DNA of 64,000 bases from Eriocheir sinensis (GCF_024679095.1 NC_066553.1:4523988-4587987); one strand, 5' to 3'. Counted from the first letter of the stretch, positions 23,473-35,385 are shown. Notes: generated from the sequence alone by a model not told the origin. Made by a program: numbers and translations.

Positions 23473-23808
23473 GTGTTGCTGAATAATGCCAGTGAAATGG
23501 CAGGCCGTGGAGGACCTGTGGCTGTTCAGGATGACCTCCCCTTCAGCAGAAAGTTGTCAAGACTGTATCAGTGCCCCGATTGTAGTTACAGGACCGTAAA
23601 CCGTTGTGACCTTGTAAAGCACTGTCGAACACACACGGGACAGAAGCCGTTTTCCTGCCCCCAGTGCTCGTATCAGACTGGCGATAAGTCAAACCTTAAC
23701 CAGCACCTGCGCATCCATACTGGAGAGAAACCATTCGCATGTCCCCTGTGTCCTTACCGTGCCCTCCGCAGGAGAAATGTAAAGAACCACCTCCACACAC
23801 ACCACTGA
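23473..23808 (+). CDS. Zinc-finger exon 10 (alternative terminal exon, 3 C2H2 fingers)
   Basis: About 111 residues, VLLNNASEMAGRGG to a TGA stop right after the last finger (HTHH). Acceptor CACATTTCCTGCAG with AATTATTAAGATG upstream. Contact residues N-C-D-K, D-S-N-Q and R-R-N-N. The first linker is TGQKPF instead of TGEKPF. The second finger, SYQTGDKSNL, is a near copy of the second fingers of exons 11, 12, 13 and 14, making it a signature of this subgroup. The exon starts GTG TTG rather than GTG GG. Confidence 0.88.
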   Translation: MLLNNASEMAGRGGPVAVQDDLPFSRKLSRLYQCPDCSYRTVNRCDLVKHCRTHTGQKPFSCPQCSYQTGDKSNLNQHLRIHTGEKPFACPLCPYRALRRRNVKNHLHTHH

Positions 23809-24300
23809 GTCAGTTTGTGTGTACAGTAAGTTGAAGGATCACTTTTTTGAGCTGTGCCATTGGCATCTCCATTCATGTTGATTAAGTTGTGTAAATTACG
23901 GCACAAGGATGATCCCTTTTGTTGCATTATGTGTGTACAGCGAGTCTCTCTAAGGCATCTAATTTATTTACCAAACAGCAAATAACATGTGCTAGAAATC
24001 AAAAGATATTCAAGAAACTTGTGTGAGTGAGCATGATGCTAACATGAAAGACTAAACTGGTATAAGAAAAGGCTGCACTTGTTCTAGTGAATGAGAGAAC
24101 TGACAGGAAAATATTAATAGACATTCATGTGAGTGGTGACCTGACTAGTGATCAAGTTTGAAAGTCTAAGAAATGTAAAACAACAACAAAAAGTGAGGTT
24201 CTTTGAATATCTCTGAGAAACAACTGTGTGGTATTACTGTAATAGTGAGTGCATTGGTGTGATCATGAGAAATTCAGTGAACAGGTCTGTGCATAGCAGT

Positions 24301-24600
24301 GTGCCTTCGTGGTGTAGTGGTTAGCGTGCCTACCTATGAATCTGTGGCCTAGGTTTGATCATCCCAGCCCAGATAGTTGGTGTGCAGCTCACCCAGGTGT
24401 TTATTCTTTCAAAAAGGCTGGTTAATAAATGGGTACCTGAGGAAACCTGTGGAAGGTAAACTGTGGTAACCTAGATGTTGCACTGATCCTGTGTCCTGGG
24501 GTGATGGGTTATTTCCCACCAGAGACTGAAGGGCCAGTGTGATGGAGATGAGCACTGAGGTCACGCACAGCTTAATGTAGGCCCCCATCTCTACCTTTAC
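24301..24600 (+). mobile_element. tRNA-derived SINE, nearly complete copy
   Basis: Head GGTGTAGTGGTTAGCGTGCC is a tRNA A-box region; GGTTTGATCATCC some 40 bp on is a B box with a small change. The body matches the copy at 45270-45570 over its length (GGTACCTGAGGAAAC, GGTAAACTGTGGTAACC, GATGAGCACTGAGG). No clear target duplication is visible. Plus orientation, the same as the host exons. Confidence 0.8.
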
Positions 24601-25239
24601 TTTAGTGACACAAAGGCCTTTTGAGACAAGTATCAAACTTCAAGCAACAAAGTTTCTTCCTTTCTCTGCTCTCTACTCAAACAGAATGCACAATGCCAAG
24701 GTGAATTAATGAATTTTAACACATCATGTAATGATAAACCAGATATTATGAGGTAGCTGGTGATGAGTGAGGGGCAATGAGCGCAGCTTGGACAAAGTTT
24801 GCATTTTTTTAGGAAAACCACAAACTGAGGGAGGTCTCTGTAGTTCCCTACATGCTGTGTAGAAGTCACCCATCAGAGGAAGGTCTGGGGTCTAGTAAAG
24901 TCTGCCAGAACAAAGTTTTATAAAATTTTTGTTCACATGACTAAAAATATATATAGTTAATTTGTGCTAATGATTACAATTGAGACACACAAGACAGCAC
25001 AGGCAAACATGAAATATCATACTGAATTTTGAGTTGATACAATAAAGCTCAGAACTTCTTGTTTCCAACACTTCATAGATTACTATTTTAGCATTATTGA
25101 TGTTGCTGATGTTGTAATCATCAGTGATGCAGATTTTCGTTGGTGTTCTACACTCAAGAAGTTGTACTTTTCTTACTACAGGTTGAGAATCCTTTATTCA
25201 AAATTCCAAAATTGGAAAACCTCCAAAATCCAATTTTTT

Positions 25240-25440
25240 TTTCAACCCCCTGACTGTGGATTTCCTACAAGAAGACATCACCAAGCTACAGGAATGGAAC
25301 AAAAAGTGGCTGCTACAATTCAATGAAGAAAATGTGAAGTCCTGCACCTTGAGAAGGGATATCCAGCATATCACTACCACATGGGAAACACTCCACTATC
25401 CACCACAGAGGCAGAGAAAGACCTGGGAGTATATGTTACC
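25240..25440 (+). pseudogene. CR1/Jockey-like reverse-transcriptase fragment
   Basis: Encodes LQEDITKLQEWNKKWLLQF, then after a frameshift HMGNTPLSTTEAEKDLGVYV. These are the LQ-DL--L-W---W-L-FN and KDLGV blocks immediately C-terminal to the catalytic core of CR1/Jockey polymerases. Fragmentary and frameshifted. It follows a T-rich inverted-repeat-like sequence CAGGTTGAGAATCCTTTATT at 25180. Confidence 0.75.
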
Positions 25441-25974
25441 AGGCTACCAGTGGCCAAATCCGTGCTAATCGCAGCAGACGGGTTAATGCTGACATGATGC
25501 ACTTTTTTTTCCCACCACCTGATGGGTGGGGACACGGGCTATATGGACGCTGTCAGGGTCAAGTGGGTATATCCCTTTGAGGAGGGACCACAGACCCTTG
25601 CCGGTTGACGGCTCATGAAGGGAAGGGGAGGACGCCGATCGACACCATGGTCACTCACCCATGGTTTGTAGCTCAGGTGTTGGCTGGAAATGTTCCCAGT
25701 GCCACATGAGTGAACTGAAACATTACAGAACCTCAGACACAAAGCCAGTCTTGTGTTCTGACCAACTAAATGGGTTTGAAGGGTGATATGAAATAGATTA
25801 AGATGTTTAAGTCTCCATACGTGTTCTTATATGAGCTCTCCACAAGGTAACTCAGAACCTCTTCTGCTTAGACTGAGATATAATTTTATGCAACACACCT
25901 TATATTTCCTCAAGGATAAACAGCAATTTTTGGGTACTGCTGCATGCCTTGGGAGTAGATTAGTCTACTAGTGT

Positions 25975-26268
25975 GTGTGTAATTCACCATGGTCTGACCA
26001 CGTGATACTCATGACCATCAATCAGTACCCTCCCTGACAGAGATTGGAGCTCAGAAGTGCTGGATCTCTGGGTGCGGCTGAATCCTCACATTTACACACA
26101 CCCGGGAGGTGGGACACAACCCCCGACTGACACCTGGTGCCCAGTCACTGCTGGGTGGACCTGGGGCACTGATTAAAGGAGACTGCCCATCTATCCCTAC
26201 TCTGCCTAGGAAGCTAACCTGGGACCTCTCGGTTGTGAGGCAAGCCTGCTAATCATTGCACAACAGAG

Positions 26269-26272
<4 letters not shown>
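25975..26272 (-). mobile_element. Two adjoining SINE pieces in inverse orientation
   Basis: 25975-26060 begins with GTGTGTGTAATTCACC, the inverted tail junction of the AC-tailed SINE family. 26085-26272 (CCCGGGAGGTGGGACACAAC through AACAGAGCTCT) is an inverse copy of the family at 46087 and 38925, with a decayed tRNA-like head at its right end (GGACCTCTCGG, then GCACAACAGAGCTC). Confidence 0.65.

Positions 26273-26314
<42 letters not shown>
26272..26314. repeat. (GT)n microsatellite
   Basis: About 21 GT units at the end of the inverse SINE piece. Confidence 0.95.
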
Positions 26315-26316
<2 letters not shown>

Positions 26317-26779
26317 GACTCAAAGGAAAACCTAGCTTTATAAATGATTATGTCCCTGAGAAAAATTTCCCTAAGTAAAATTTTATTGTGTAAATCTATT
26401 ATAACATGGCTTGAATTCAATTGTGTGGCAAACAGGTTACCCGAACCTGCCTGTTTTTTGTGTGTGATAACAAGGGCCGAGCGACCTCGCAAAACTCCCC
26501 CAATCATCACTAAGCATGACAAGGTGGCGCTGTGAGTGTTATAATAAGTATATCATTTTGATACAGCGGTGGAGGGAAGTATGTGCAAAGAGAAGTATAA
26601 TACAGGGCCGGATCCAGACCGATGCCATAGCATTGGTCAGTCTAAGATCAACGATGCAGGCATTGGTCAGATTTTGCCGCCAAAATGCCAAAATCCAATG
26701 TATTCTCTAGCTGGTCCGCAAATTATTCTGTTAAGCAGAAATTGGATGTTTTATAGCGATGAAAAATATATTAATGGTA

Positions 26780-26897
26780 CAGGTAGCTCTCAATTTACGT
26801 GAGTATTGTGTCCTTGAAGAGGTCGCGTAAATCAAAAACAATGTAAATCAAACAAGAGGTAGGTTTATATCGAAAAATAAATATTCACTTCATTTAG

Positions 26898-26945
<48 letters not shown>

Positions 26946-27350
26946 CCATATCACCAAGATATCCACTCAGGCACTCGGTCTCAGCCTCACTCGTGTGAGA
27001 AAGAAATGAGGGACACCATGAGCGACTGGCTAGTATTGGTACTGGTACCGAGCAGTCTGGTACTGGTACCGTACCGTATAACTGGTACCAGTACCTGCCC
27101 ACCCCTATTGTTGAGTAGCGTGGCAGCGTGGGTACTGTATTGTTGTTCAAGTGGTGCGCGGGAAGAACTGAGCTCAGCTGTGTGGCCGCGGCGCCATGTG
27201 AGTCCAATTGTGTGAGACATCTGGTGGCCACTCCATAAAATATTGCGTATAAGTGAAAAAAACGTGTAAATTAAACATTTATATGGATTTTGGACCCCGC
27301 GTTATTTAAAAAACGCGTAAACCAAACATGTGTAAATCGAGAGTTACCTG
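26780..27350. mobile_element. 571-bp TA-flanked inverted-repeat element
   Basis: Left end CAGGTAGCTCTCAATTTAC and right end TAAATCGAGAGTTACCTG are inverted repeats with few mismatches, and both are bordered by TA (26778-26779, 27351-27352). TA targets fit the Tc1/mariner/pogo group. The interior has a GA microsatellite (26900-26942) and a GGTACTGGTACC-rich block near 27045-27095. No transposase frame is visible. Confidence 0.8.
26900..26942. repeat. (GA)n microsatellite
   Basis: About 21 GA units inside the element at 26780-27350. Confidence 0.95.
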
Positions 27351-28469
27351 TAACACAAAATTATTTAGTATAATAAGATTTAATATTTTGAGTCCATGGT
27401 GTGTAGTACATAATAATAGTATACTCGTATTCTCTGATAATGCGTCACTAGTCAGCTACTGCCGTACATGTACAAGACAGGACACTGGGCTGGATGCGCG
27501 GGCCCTGCCACAAACCCTCAACTCATAAAGACCGTTGGCCCGGCACACAGAAACACCGCTGTCTGCTGCCTGTGTGTACGTGTGTCTTTTTCTTGTTATC
27601 CATACTCTTAAATTCTTCTGACAGGTGGCCTATGAATAACAATTCTAGTTATAATACAGCAAATAGTGTATATTCGTATAAGTAAACAAAGGCACTTTTA
27701 TTCAAATACAGTTGCGGATATTTCAAGAACACTCTTCTTAAGTTCAGCAGTGCCATCTTTAACTCAAGATTTTGTAAAGAATATTTTCATTGACTCAGCT
27801 GCTAGGGCCCCAGCGGTCTGCAACCTGCGGCTCTTTCAAGAGACATGTGCGGCTCCTGCCACCTACATAAATTTGTCTAAGACTCTAAGTTATTGTAGAA
27901 AAATGAGAGAGGCGAGACGCGAGGTTTACGAGGATGATTCCTGTATGATACATGTCCACCCATGTCTACCCAAGGCAGTGCAGGCAGGCATCTCGCCCCG
28001 GCCAGCGGTCTAGTTTCACTCTTGTTCGTTGATAGTGAAGGCAGGCTTTGCGCGCGCATGATCGATAAACCGCAACAAGATTCTGACAAAATTGGCATCT
28101 GTCAGATTTGGGGTCTGGATCTGGCACAAAATATAGGTAGATTGGCTGCCTAATAAAATCAGTTTCATGAAAAATTAGGTGTGATAGCAGAGGGATGGGT
28201 GCATGTATATACAGTCATAGATCCTAGGCACAGAATCATCCTTTATCTAAAATCTTATTTGCTGATGTTATAATCATCACTACAATTATTAAACTGTTGG
28301 GGTTGCCTTCATAAACAAGTTTGCTGTGTGTAACCTATGGCTAAAGTCATGTCTTGGGACACTTCTGAAACTGTATAGATGTATACTATGAGGGAAGGCC
28401 TGGCATGTTTTCTCAAGTAAGCTTTTTTGACTCCCAGCAAATGTAGTGAGACCCAAAATTTTTCAACAG

Positions 28470-28787
28470 GTGTGGCTGGAATATGACACTAATATGGCTG
28501 ACAAGGTAGGAGCCTCGGAGGAAGCCAAGAAGAAAATGCTGAAATGCCCCTTTTGTGACTATACTACCCAGCATTTTTGTCACTATGAAAGGCATGTCCG
28601 TGTCCATACAGGAGAGAAGCCATTTTCCTGTGAACACTGTCCCTATTCCACGGGTGATAAGTCTAACTTAATCAGACACTTGAGGACTCACAGAAGTCGG
28701 CCTCCAGCAAGGAATGCAAGGCATCGGAGGTTAAAGAGTAAACAGCCTCCCCAAGGCTTTGGGATCTGCTTGGAACCCAAACCTTAG
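28470..28787 (+). CDS. Zinc-finger exon 11 (alternative terminal exon, 2 C2H2 fingers)
   Basis: Acceptor AATTTTTCAACAG, first codon GTG; about 105 residues from VWLEYDTNMADKV to a TAG stop. Only two fingers, contact residues H-C-H-R and D-S-N-R, with a TGEKP linker. They are followed by a basic finger-free tail (SRPPARNARHRRLKSKQPP) that could aid DNA or RNA binding or nuclear import. The VW(L/Q) start is shared with exons 12, 13, 14 and 16. A two-finger unit normally specifies about 6 bp, so binding may depend on partners. Confidence 0.86.
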   Translation: MWLEYDTNMADKVGASEEAKKKMLKCPFCDYTTQHFCHYERHVRVHTGEKPFSCEHCPYSTGDKSNLIRHLRTHRSRPPARNARHRRLKSKQPPQGFGICLEPKP

Positions 28788-29226
28788 TGGCCTTCGTCGC
28801 ACATATTCACTTCTGGGACTCAAGTTAGCAAGATCCTGCTCTTCATTTGTTTCCTCACAAAAGTAGTAGCATTCAAAGGCAAAGAATGTTTACAGACCAG
28901 AAAGAATATTTACTGGTGTTTGTGTATTTATAAGTTTTGTAGCTCTTTGGAAGTTGTCTTTGTATATTCAGAGCTTGATGGGATAGTGAAAGTTCATTTC
29001 AGTTTTGATGGAAAGAAAGCCAACATCCTTTTGAAACTAAAAGTAAAAGAGTCATTGGAAACATTCTTCTTTCCCACTAGAGTAAAACACAGAATCATGT
29101 ATTTATGTATTAATGTTAGTGAAAAATTTTAGTAAAATACTTTCTGGTCCTAGTTATGACTGTATAATTAAGATTGTCACATCCCATACACCCAGTCCTG
29201 AACTGAATGGCTCACATCTTCTACAG
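28788..29226. other. Short spacer between zinc-finger exons 11 and 12
   Basis: No gene or repeat seen, except that the last 40 bp before the acceptor (ending CCTGAACTGAATGGCTCAC) are duplicated before exon 13. Confidence 0.6.
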
Positions 29227-29556
29227 GTGTGGCAGACTTATGACACTCAAATAGCTGAGCAGCTAGGACCCCCAGGCTTTGAGAAGAGCAACTCCAACAT
29301 CAGAGTGGAAAAGTATCAGTGCCCTGAGTGCAGCTACACCTGCTCAAAGCCTTCCCATTTCACAAAGCATTACCGCACCCACACTGGTGAGAAGCCGTTC
29401 TCGTGCTCCGAGTGCCCGTACCAGACCAGCGACAAGTCAAACCTAACCAAACACATTCGGATCCACTCAGGAGAAAGGCCTTTCTCTTGTTCCTATTGTT
29501 CCTTTGCCTCCAACAGGAAAGACAGACTTCTTGCTCATGAGAGAAGTCAACACTGA
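29227..29556 (+). CDS. Zinc-finger exon 12 (alternative terminal exon, 3 C2H2 fingers; duplicate of exon 13)
   Basis: Acceptor CATCTTCTACAG; about 109 residues, VWQTYDTQIAEQLG to a TGA stop. Three fingers with contact residues K-S-H-K, D-S-N-K and R-D-R-A; linkers TGEKPF and SGERPF. The last finger closes with His-X4-His (HERSQH). The open frame continues upstream into the intron to 29113, but the acceptor and the alignment with exon 13 place the exon start at 29227. It shares most of its lead and fingers 1-2 with exon 13, while finger 3 has diverged. Confidence 0.89.
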   Translation: MWQTYDTQIAEQLGPPGFEKSNSNIRVEKYQCPECSYTCSKPSHFTKHYRTHTGEKPFSCSECPYQTSDKSNLTKHIRIHSGERPFSCSYCSFASNRKDRLLAHERSQH

Positions 29557-30937
29557 GTGGTCAATCTGTATCAAGTTATTTGATCAATTAAAATGGTAGT
29601 GAAATAAGTTCTGTGATACAAGTGACAACAGTAATCAGTTAACACCTCTGGTGTTTGGTAATTTAAGAAGGAACATTTTTAAATGTTAGTGTGTTCAAAG
29701 TGATTTTTTTTTTAATGTTCTATTTGACAGCATATATGGCACAGAGGCATATAAAATGCATTTCAGTTATGGCTGGCCTGTTCTTGAAAAGCTGAAGAGC
29801 ATGGTTTTGATTGACATTTGTAGCCCTTCCTGCTATCTGGTCATTTTATTGCTTTGTGAAGAAGACACTGGCCCTTACCCTATAAACATTATATACAATA
29901 AAAATTGGTGCATTGTGGTAATACAAGTACTATATGGCACAGGAACTACACTGGTTCTGCTTAAAAAGTTGTCAAGAAAATAAGCATAGCACGGACAGGG
30001 ATGTCATCAGAAGGGTGCGAGTTGTAGGGCAAAGTTACGGTGGTTAAAAGTTTCATCGTTCTTTTGTCACCATCATTCCACATGGTATTTTTGGTTTTGA
30101 TAGTTTAGTACATAAAATTATTTAAGACATGAGGCAGTGGAAGAATATAAGGTTTTTCATAATAAAAAATATCACACCGTTATATATTGTTAGACAAAGA
30201 ACAAGTACCAGTGCATTTGGTCGACACGTTTGGTGAAGCGTTGTGAGCCTGACAACATATTAATGCACACTCTTAAACACACAGAGTAATCATGGCCAAC
30301 TCTACAAGTCTTGAATGATTATGTGCAGCCCATAGCGCCGGTAAGCTATCTTGAGGGGCTTGGTAGTCAGTTTGGAGAATTAGTGGTACAAAAGAGAGTG
30401 GTTGCCATGATACATGACTCTTGCTTGGCCTATGCTGTCCCCAGTGCTTGTTGTGACCAGTCGGTGACGCATAGGTTGATTAAAGAACAGAGTTTGTGAG
30501 TATTCTTTGAAAATTGCCAGCTGGTTGCATCAGGGCTCAAACCCAGGCCTCTGCGATCATCACACCAGCACACTTGCCACTCGCCCACTGCCTCCCTACT
30601 GATTTACATTTATAAGTTAGAAAACAGTTACCATTACGTTAAAGGAATCGGAGAAGCAATGCTGTAAGGTGATGCAACACCAAGCCATTGTTTCCAGGCA
30701 ATCCTCAACCCTAACCATGAGCATGTAAGGTTCAGGGCAACTTTCCAAGACAAATTTAAGGGAAAACCGTGTGCTTTATATGCCGGCAAATATGATTCAT
30801 GTGATTCAGAATGATTTTTTGATGCTTACACTCAACTGCCATGTGACCTGATTCTTGTACTTATTTAGTGATAAGGTTTTCAGTGTTGGTGTACCATCTG
30901 CAGCAGTGTTGTGAGACTCATGCATGTTTTCTCTTGA

Positions 30938-31182
30938 CCCTTTCCATCTGTGACGCAGACGTCGGCGTCACAGTAGTATGGAAAGGGACAAGAGGAAATG
31001 GAAGAGGATTAATCCTCTTCTAAACCTCTCAATTCTTCTTAATACTCTTCCATTTCCTCTTAGGAGGTTTAGAAGATGATAAAGAGGAAATGGAAGAGGA
31101 TTAAGAGGTTTAGAAGAGGACTAACCCTTTCCATATGGTAACGCCGTCGGACGCCGACATCGGCATCGCCGAAGTGAAGGGG
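30938..31182. mobile_element. TTAA-type element with internal GAGGATTAAGAGG minisatellite
   Basis: Left end CCCTTTCCATCTGTGACGC, flanked by TTGA; right end GAAGTGAAGGGG, flanked by TTAA at 31183-31186. Near both ends lie CG-rich palindromic segments (GACGTCGGCGTC and GCCGTCGGACGCCGACATCGG). The middle is an inverted, A/T-rich array of AGAGGAAATGGAAGAGGATT and its complement. Related to 50596-50826. Confidence 0.7.
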
Positions 31183-31369
31183 TTAACCAGTCGGTCACTT
31201 CTTTTTTGATTTATGAAATTTCTGACATGTTTAGTCATTATTTATTTTTCTATTTGATTTCCATTTAGTAAGTGTCTCTCATACCTTCATTGACACTATT
31301 ACACACATTAGTTTATATTATCAACCTATATTACTTCCTCTTTTCTCTCCTATCTTCCAGCCTACTCTC

Positions 31370-32450
31370 TACTCATTTTTGGTCTCTGTGCGCAAGGCAA
31401 CGTCATCAGTATATATAGCAAGCACCTGGGGGCTCTTCTCATGCCTGATGTATTGTTACATTCATAATTATATCAAACAAGAAATTAAGGGCTTAGAGCA
31501 GACCCCTGGTGTATTCAGCAGCTAACTTCAAGCCCGTCAGTTGCTCCCAGGCGAGTTCTTTCTCTGGTCATCATATTTTTATACATTTCTCTTATCAGTC
31601 TTATGTATTTTACTGGTGCCATCAAAGTGCCAAAGTTTACCATGTGATGAATTATATGTTAAGTTTTGATTTATTCTTTAGTGATGGTTACCCTTAATAC
31701 TCAATCTAAATATCATTAACACATTTTATTTTTGGGAGAAATTACACTATGGAAGGTGCGAACCAGTTTCCATAGACGACGCCCGTGTGGAACTTTATCA
31801 AAGATTTCCAGGTTCAGACAGACACAGTCCACCCGGCCTTCTCTCTCCTCTAACACATCAATTGCTCTTGTATAAAGACTTAGTAGGCTAAATGCATGAT
31901 CTCCCTCCCCTGAATCCAAGCTAAGTTTTGTGAAGACACCTAACTCAAATATTTAATTTGTCTTTAATTTTAGTCTCCACAATTTGGCTATTAAACTCAT
32001 TAGTAACACTTGTCTAGTTCATTGGCTCTTATTTGTTTTCTCCTTTGCATATTGGCACTAGGTTGGCACACATCCAATCAAGTGGCACTTTGCTTCCTCC
32101 CAGTGAGCTCATAACAGATATCTGTATCTTACCTACTATTATAGTTAATTCTTATACTCTTTTTATATCCAATCTGATATTCCACCAGGGTCTGGAACGT
32201 TCCTTACATCTTATTTTTCTAAAAGATTCACTTAATGTACTTCCACTTCAGTGTCACTCAGTACTCCCTTATTTCCTATCAAGTCATTCCACTGGGAAAA
32301 CTTGTTAATTACATTTGTTCACAATTTTTGCCTGTTCCTTTGCCTTCTCATACACTTCTCCTTTGCTCTTCAATTTATTGATCCCTACTTTGTTTCATTT
32401 TACCATCAACATATCTGTAGAAAAGTTTGGGTTCTTTACATTTCTCTGTA
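31370..32450 (-). pseudogene. Decayed non-LTR retrotransposon reverse transcriptase
   Basis: Read on the minus strand from 32450 leftwards: KVPLDWMCANLVPICKGENK (the P-W--A-V-PI-K fingers motif), then YTRAIDVLEEREGRVDCV-type sequence leading to FDKVPHGRRLWKL (the L-F-KAFD-V-H---L core), then LFDIIMNVTIHQA and YTDDVALRTETK-like sequence at the YADD catalytic site near 31400. Order and spacing suit a CR1/Jockey-type polymerase. Several stops and shifts. Confidence 0.8.
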
Positions 32451-32599
32451 ATGTTTTTTCAAGAGAGGGAGAATGAACAGCTAGGTGGGCTATGTGCAGA
32501 CTGCCCCGACCAGGACATTAATCCAAATCTGCTGATTCATGTCTAGGCATGCTAACCACTGAACCACAGAGCTGCAAATAAGAGCTAAAGATGAGTAAG

Positions 32600-33050
32600 A
32601 AAAAGACTTAAGTGCTCAAACCATAGAAATGGTCATCCAAGAGGTACTTCTAGAAACAGTGGATGAATGTGCATTCTTAGGACAACTGTTACAAACAAAT
32701 CCCTCACTAGAACCGGAAATAAAGGTGTGTAAGATAGGGCTAGAGTGCTTTTGGAAAACAGTGCAGCATAATGAGGGGCTCCCAACTGTTGTGTTTGTAG
32801 CAAAGGGCTTTCACTCCACATCATGAAATATGGATCAAAGAAATGGACATTGACTAAAGAAAACTAAGAAGAGGGATGGAGAGATCAATGTTGGGTGTCA
32901 AAATAACGGTGGAAAGAACTGCAAATGAGCAAGAGAACAAACAAAATAGATGACCTTAGAAAATCAAGAAATGGCAATGGTCAGGATACATTTATGAAGG
33001 AGAGAGGACAACATATGGGTAAAAAGTGACAAATAGGAAGTAATTTATGT
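32600..33050 (+). pseudogene. Decayed LINE polymerase C-terminal fragment
   Basis: Encodes VDECAFLGQLLQTNPSLEPE, then segments like MKYGSKKWTLTKE and KWQWSGYIYEGERT. These match, in order, the E--YLGQ, YG-ETW-L-K and K--W-GH--R blocks C-terminal to the polymerase core in RTE/Jockey-like LINEs. Frameshifted and inactive; different family from 10390-11330. Confidence 0.75.
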
Positions 33051-33411
33051 AACAAAAACCTAGGGAGAGGCCATTCAGCAGATGATGTGATGATTGATAT
33101 ACATACATGTATATTAAATGTTTACCTCAGGTTGTTTCATACATAATAAAACTTAAAACTTAAATTGTGACCTTTAAAAGATATTTCTGATAATCCTATT
33201 TTCCTGCCATTGCACTGCCCTGGCTGTGGAGTGTTGCAGGTATATTCAGCACCCTTCCTTGGTGCTGCCTGCAACGTGTCTGGTGTGGCTGCTTTGTGAA
33301 TTTGGCAGCACTGGAATTGGTTTATTATCAGACATTACACCTTCAGTGATGTACCTATGCAACACACATGCCATCACAACTCAGTCAGTTTCCTTGTCAG
33401 ATTAATTGATT

Positions 33412-33412
<1 letters not shown>

Positions 33413-33459
<47 letters not shown>

Positions 33460-33470
33460 AAAAAAAAAAA
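33413..33470. repeat. (AC)n microsatellite with poly(A) tail
   Basis: 21 AC units followed by about 17 A. Confidence 0.95.
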
Positions 33471-34194
33471 ATCCCAGACATTTACTACAACTCTTCTGGC
33501 TCAAGACAATATTCAATTAAATATGCTACAGTCATGGCTGAGGCCTTTTTGTAAAAAAGGTTCCTTGAGAAAAAGCCAGGTCTGCTTCTTAGCAAGGCTG
33601 AGGCTGGCCAGAGCAAGGTGCTGGATTTTTTTTTTTTTTACAGCACAGAGAGCAGCTCAAGGGCAACAAAAAAGATGTATAAAAAAACAGCATAGAATAA
33701 GTTCATTCAAACAATGAACAATAAACAAGTGTGCAGCTGCATTTGTCTTCCCTTTTCATCAACATTATTATTAGCTTTTTCAGTTCTTAAGCAGAGTGTA
33801 ATGCAACAGAGCAACAGTCAGGTTAGAGTGTACTATTTACCCCTGAAGATGATGTTAAGCACAAATGTGCATAATCATCTTGTCTTCCAACCAAAAGTAT
33901 CATTATTACATACATCACTGTGGGCAGCCCTCACCCCATTACAAATATTAATCATGACACTAAGTCTGATAAAAATGTAAGGCATTTGACCATCACATTC
34001 CTCATGAATTTGCTTACTTTATATTCTGAACAAGTTCCTCTAAGTCAGTAAAGGTTACTGTTCACCCAAGTCCCCCAATCCATGAGGTGTTAGACCAGGC
34101 ATCACTAACCAACCAATGATGTGTGTAGCAAGCCATGTGGATGTTTGCTGCCTGACTGGCTGTGGTTCAAGGCCAGCGTGTCACATGGAACAGC

Positions 34195-35385
34195 AGTGTG
34201 CTATAACCTGTCTGCAAAATGTATGTAAATGTTCTCTGCCTGGGAGAAAGTTCTGTTCCTCCTCAGTTTTCTCCTTTCCTTTAAAATAAACAAAAATATC
34301 AACTAGCATGTATAAATGGTGTGAGGGATATATACAAAAGCAGAAAACACCCAAAAAGATCTGATGGCAGATTGCAACTTGTTGCTGTCACTCCCAGTGC
34401 TCAGATTGGTTCCTGTGTTGTGACGTCACGCCTGGAGTAATTTTTCAAGTTGAAGCATGGTACCCATATGATTAATAATATATAAAGGCATATGAAAACA
34501 ATAAATCAGATATATGCAAAATGAAAATATATTCTTGAGGAAGGCAAAAAAATAATGATAGATACAAATGCGAGTTTGATCAGCCTTGACCCTGCCCCCA
34601 GGTGTGACATCATAATGCAAGAACCAATCAGTGAGCAGCAGGAGTGGCGGCGACAAATGAATTTTCAAAATCTACGTATTAAATCGGCTTGTAATCTGCC
34701 ATCAGATCTTTTTAGGTGTTTGCCTCTACTGTATATATCCCTCACACCAATGTAGATTTATACATGCTATAGTCGGTTCACCCAAGTCTGAAGTGAGCAT
34801 TATTGTGTGCCGGCAGTCTGCTGTCACACGGCGTGTCTGATTTCGTGGCTACTGTATGCTAGCCTACGCATAGTAAACAGTCATCAGTGTCAATAATATG
34901 CAGGCAGCAATGACAAATACCATCAATTGTAGTTGAATATGAGTTAAAGAATATTAGTAATGTCACAAATAGCTGTTTTGTTAATTTACAAGATTGCTGA
35001 TTATGATTATTAAACAGCCTTGAAGCTGTCCACCACCAAGAAAATTAGCAGGCTTTATATTAATAAAACAGCTATTTGTGACATTACTAATATTTTCCAA
35101 CTCAAAATCTACTATAATTGACGGTATTTGTCATTGCTGCCTGCATATTATTGACACTGACGACTGTTTACTATGCGTAGGCTAGCATATAGTATCCATG
35201 AAATCGGACTCGCCTTGTGACAGCAGGTTGCCAGCGCATGATAATGCTCACTTCAGACTTGGGTGAACCGACTATAGTTGATATTTTTGTTTATTTTACG
35301 GGAAAGAAGAAAACTGAGGAGGAACAGAACTTTCTCCCAGGCAGAGAGCATTTACTTACATTCTGCAGATGGGCTATAGCCACCC
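34195..35385. mobile_element. Foldback element with long inverted arms
   Basis: Two arms of several hundred bp are reverse complements with about 10-15% difference by eye. For example TCTGCCTGGGAGAAAGTTCT (34236) pairs with 35328-35347, and TATAGTCGGTTCACCCAAGT (34769) pairs with 35257-35276, around a small loop near 34995-35060. The left arm is interrupted by a 462-bp insertion (34306-34767). Ends are approximate. A transcript would fold into a long hairpin. Confidence 0.8.
34306..34767. mobile_element. 462-bp TA-flanked element nested in the foldback arm
   Basis: Ends GCATGTATAAAT and ATTTATACATGC are perfect 12-bp inverted repeats, with further inverted similarity inside (GTGTGAGGGATATATAC, AGATCTGATGGCAGATT). 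It is bordered by TA on both sides. The other arm of the host element keeps the uninterrupted site, ATCAACTATAGTCGG in complement, with a single TA. This is direct proof of insertion with TA duplication, as in Tc1/mariner-type transposition. Confidence 0.88.

Larger units (their letters stand above)
23809..28469. other. Spacer between zinc-finger exons 10 and 11
   Basis: Repeat-rich: SINE 24301-24600, reverse-transcriptase fragment 25240-25440, SINE fragments 25975-26272, GT and GA microsatellites, a TA-flanked inverted-repeat element 26780-27350 and, near 27803, a GTCTGCAACCTGCGGCTCTT word typical of hAT-type MITEs. A 13-bp inverted pair CCGGATCCAGACC / GGTCTGGATCTGG (26610, 28110) may bound a larger element. 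No host gene seen. Confidence 0.55.

Noticed and set aside
24301..24365. tRNA genes (also at 7283, 45510, 46087, 39050)
   Set aside because: They have A and B boxes but the stems do not form a complete cloverleaf and each is joined to a repeated body, so they are SINE heads.
27800..28160. Complete hAT element
   Set aside because: The GTCTGCAACCTGCGGCTCTT word and the CCGGATCCAGACC pair are suggestive, but I could not define ends or an 8-bp duplication.
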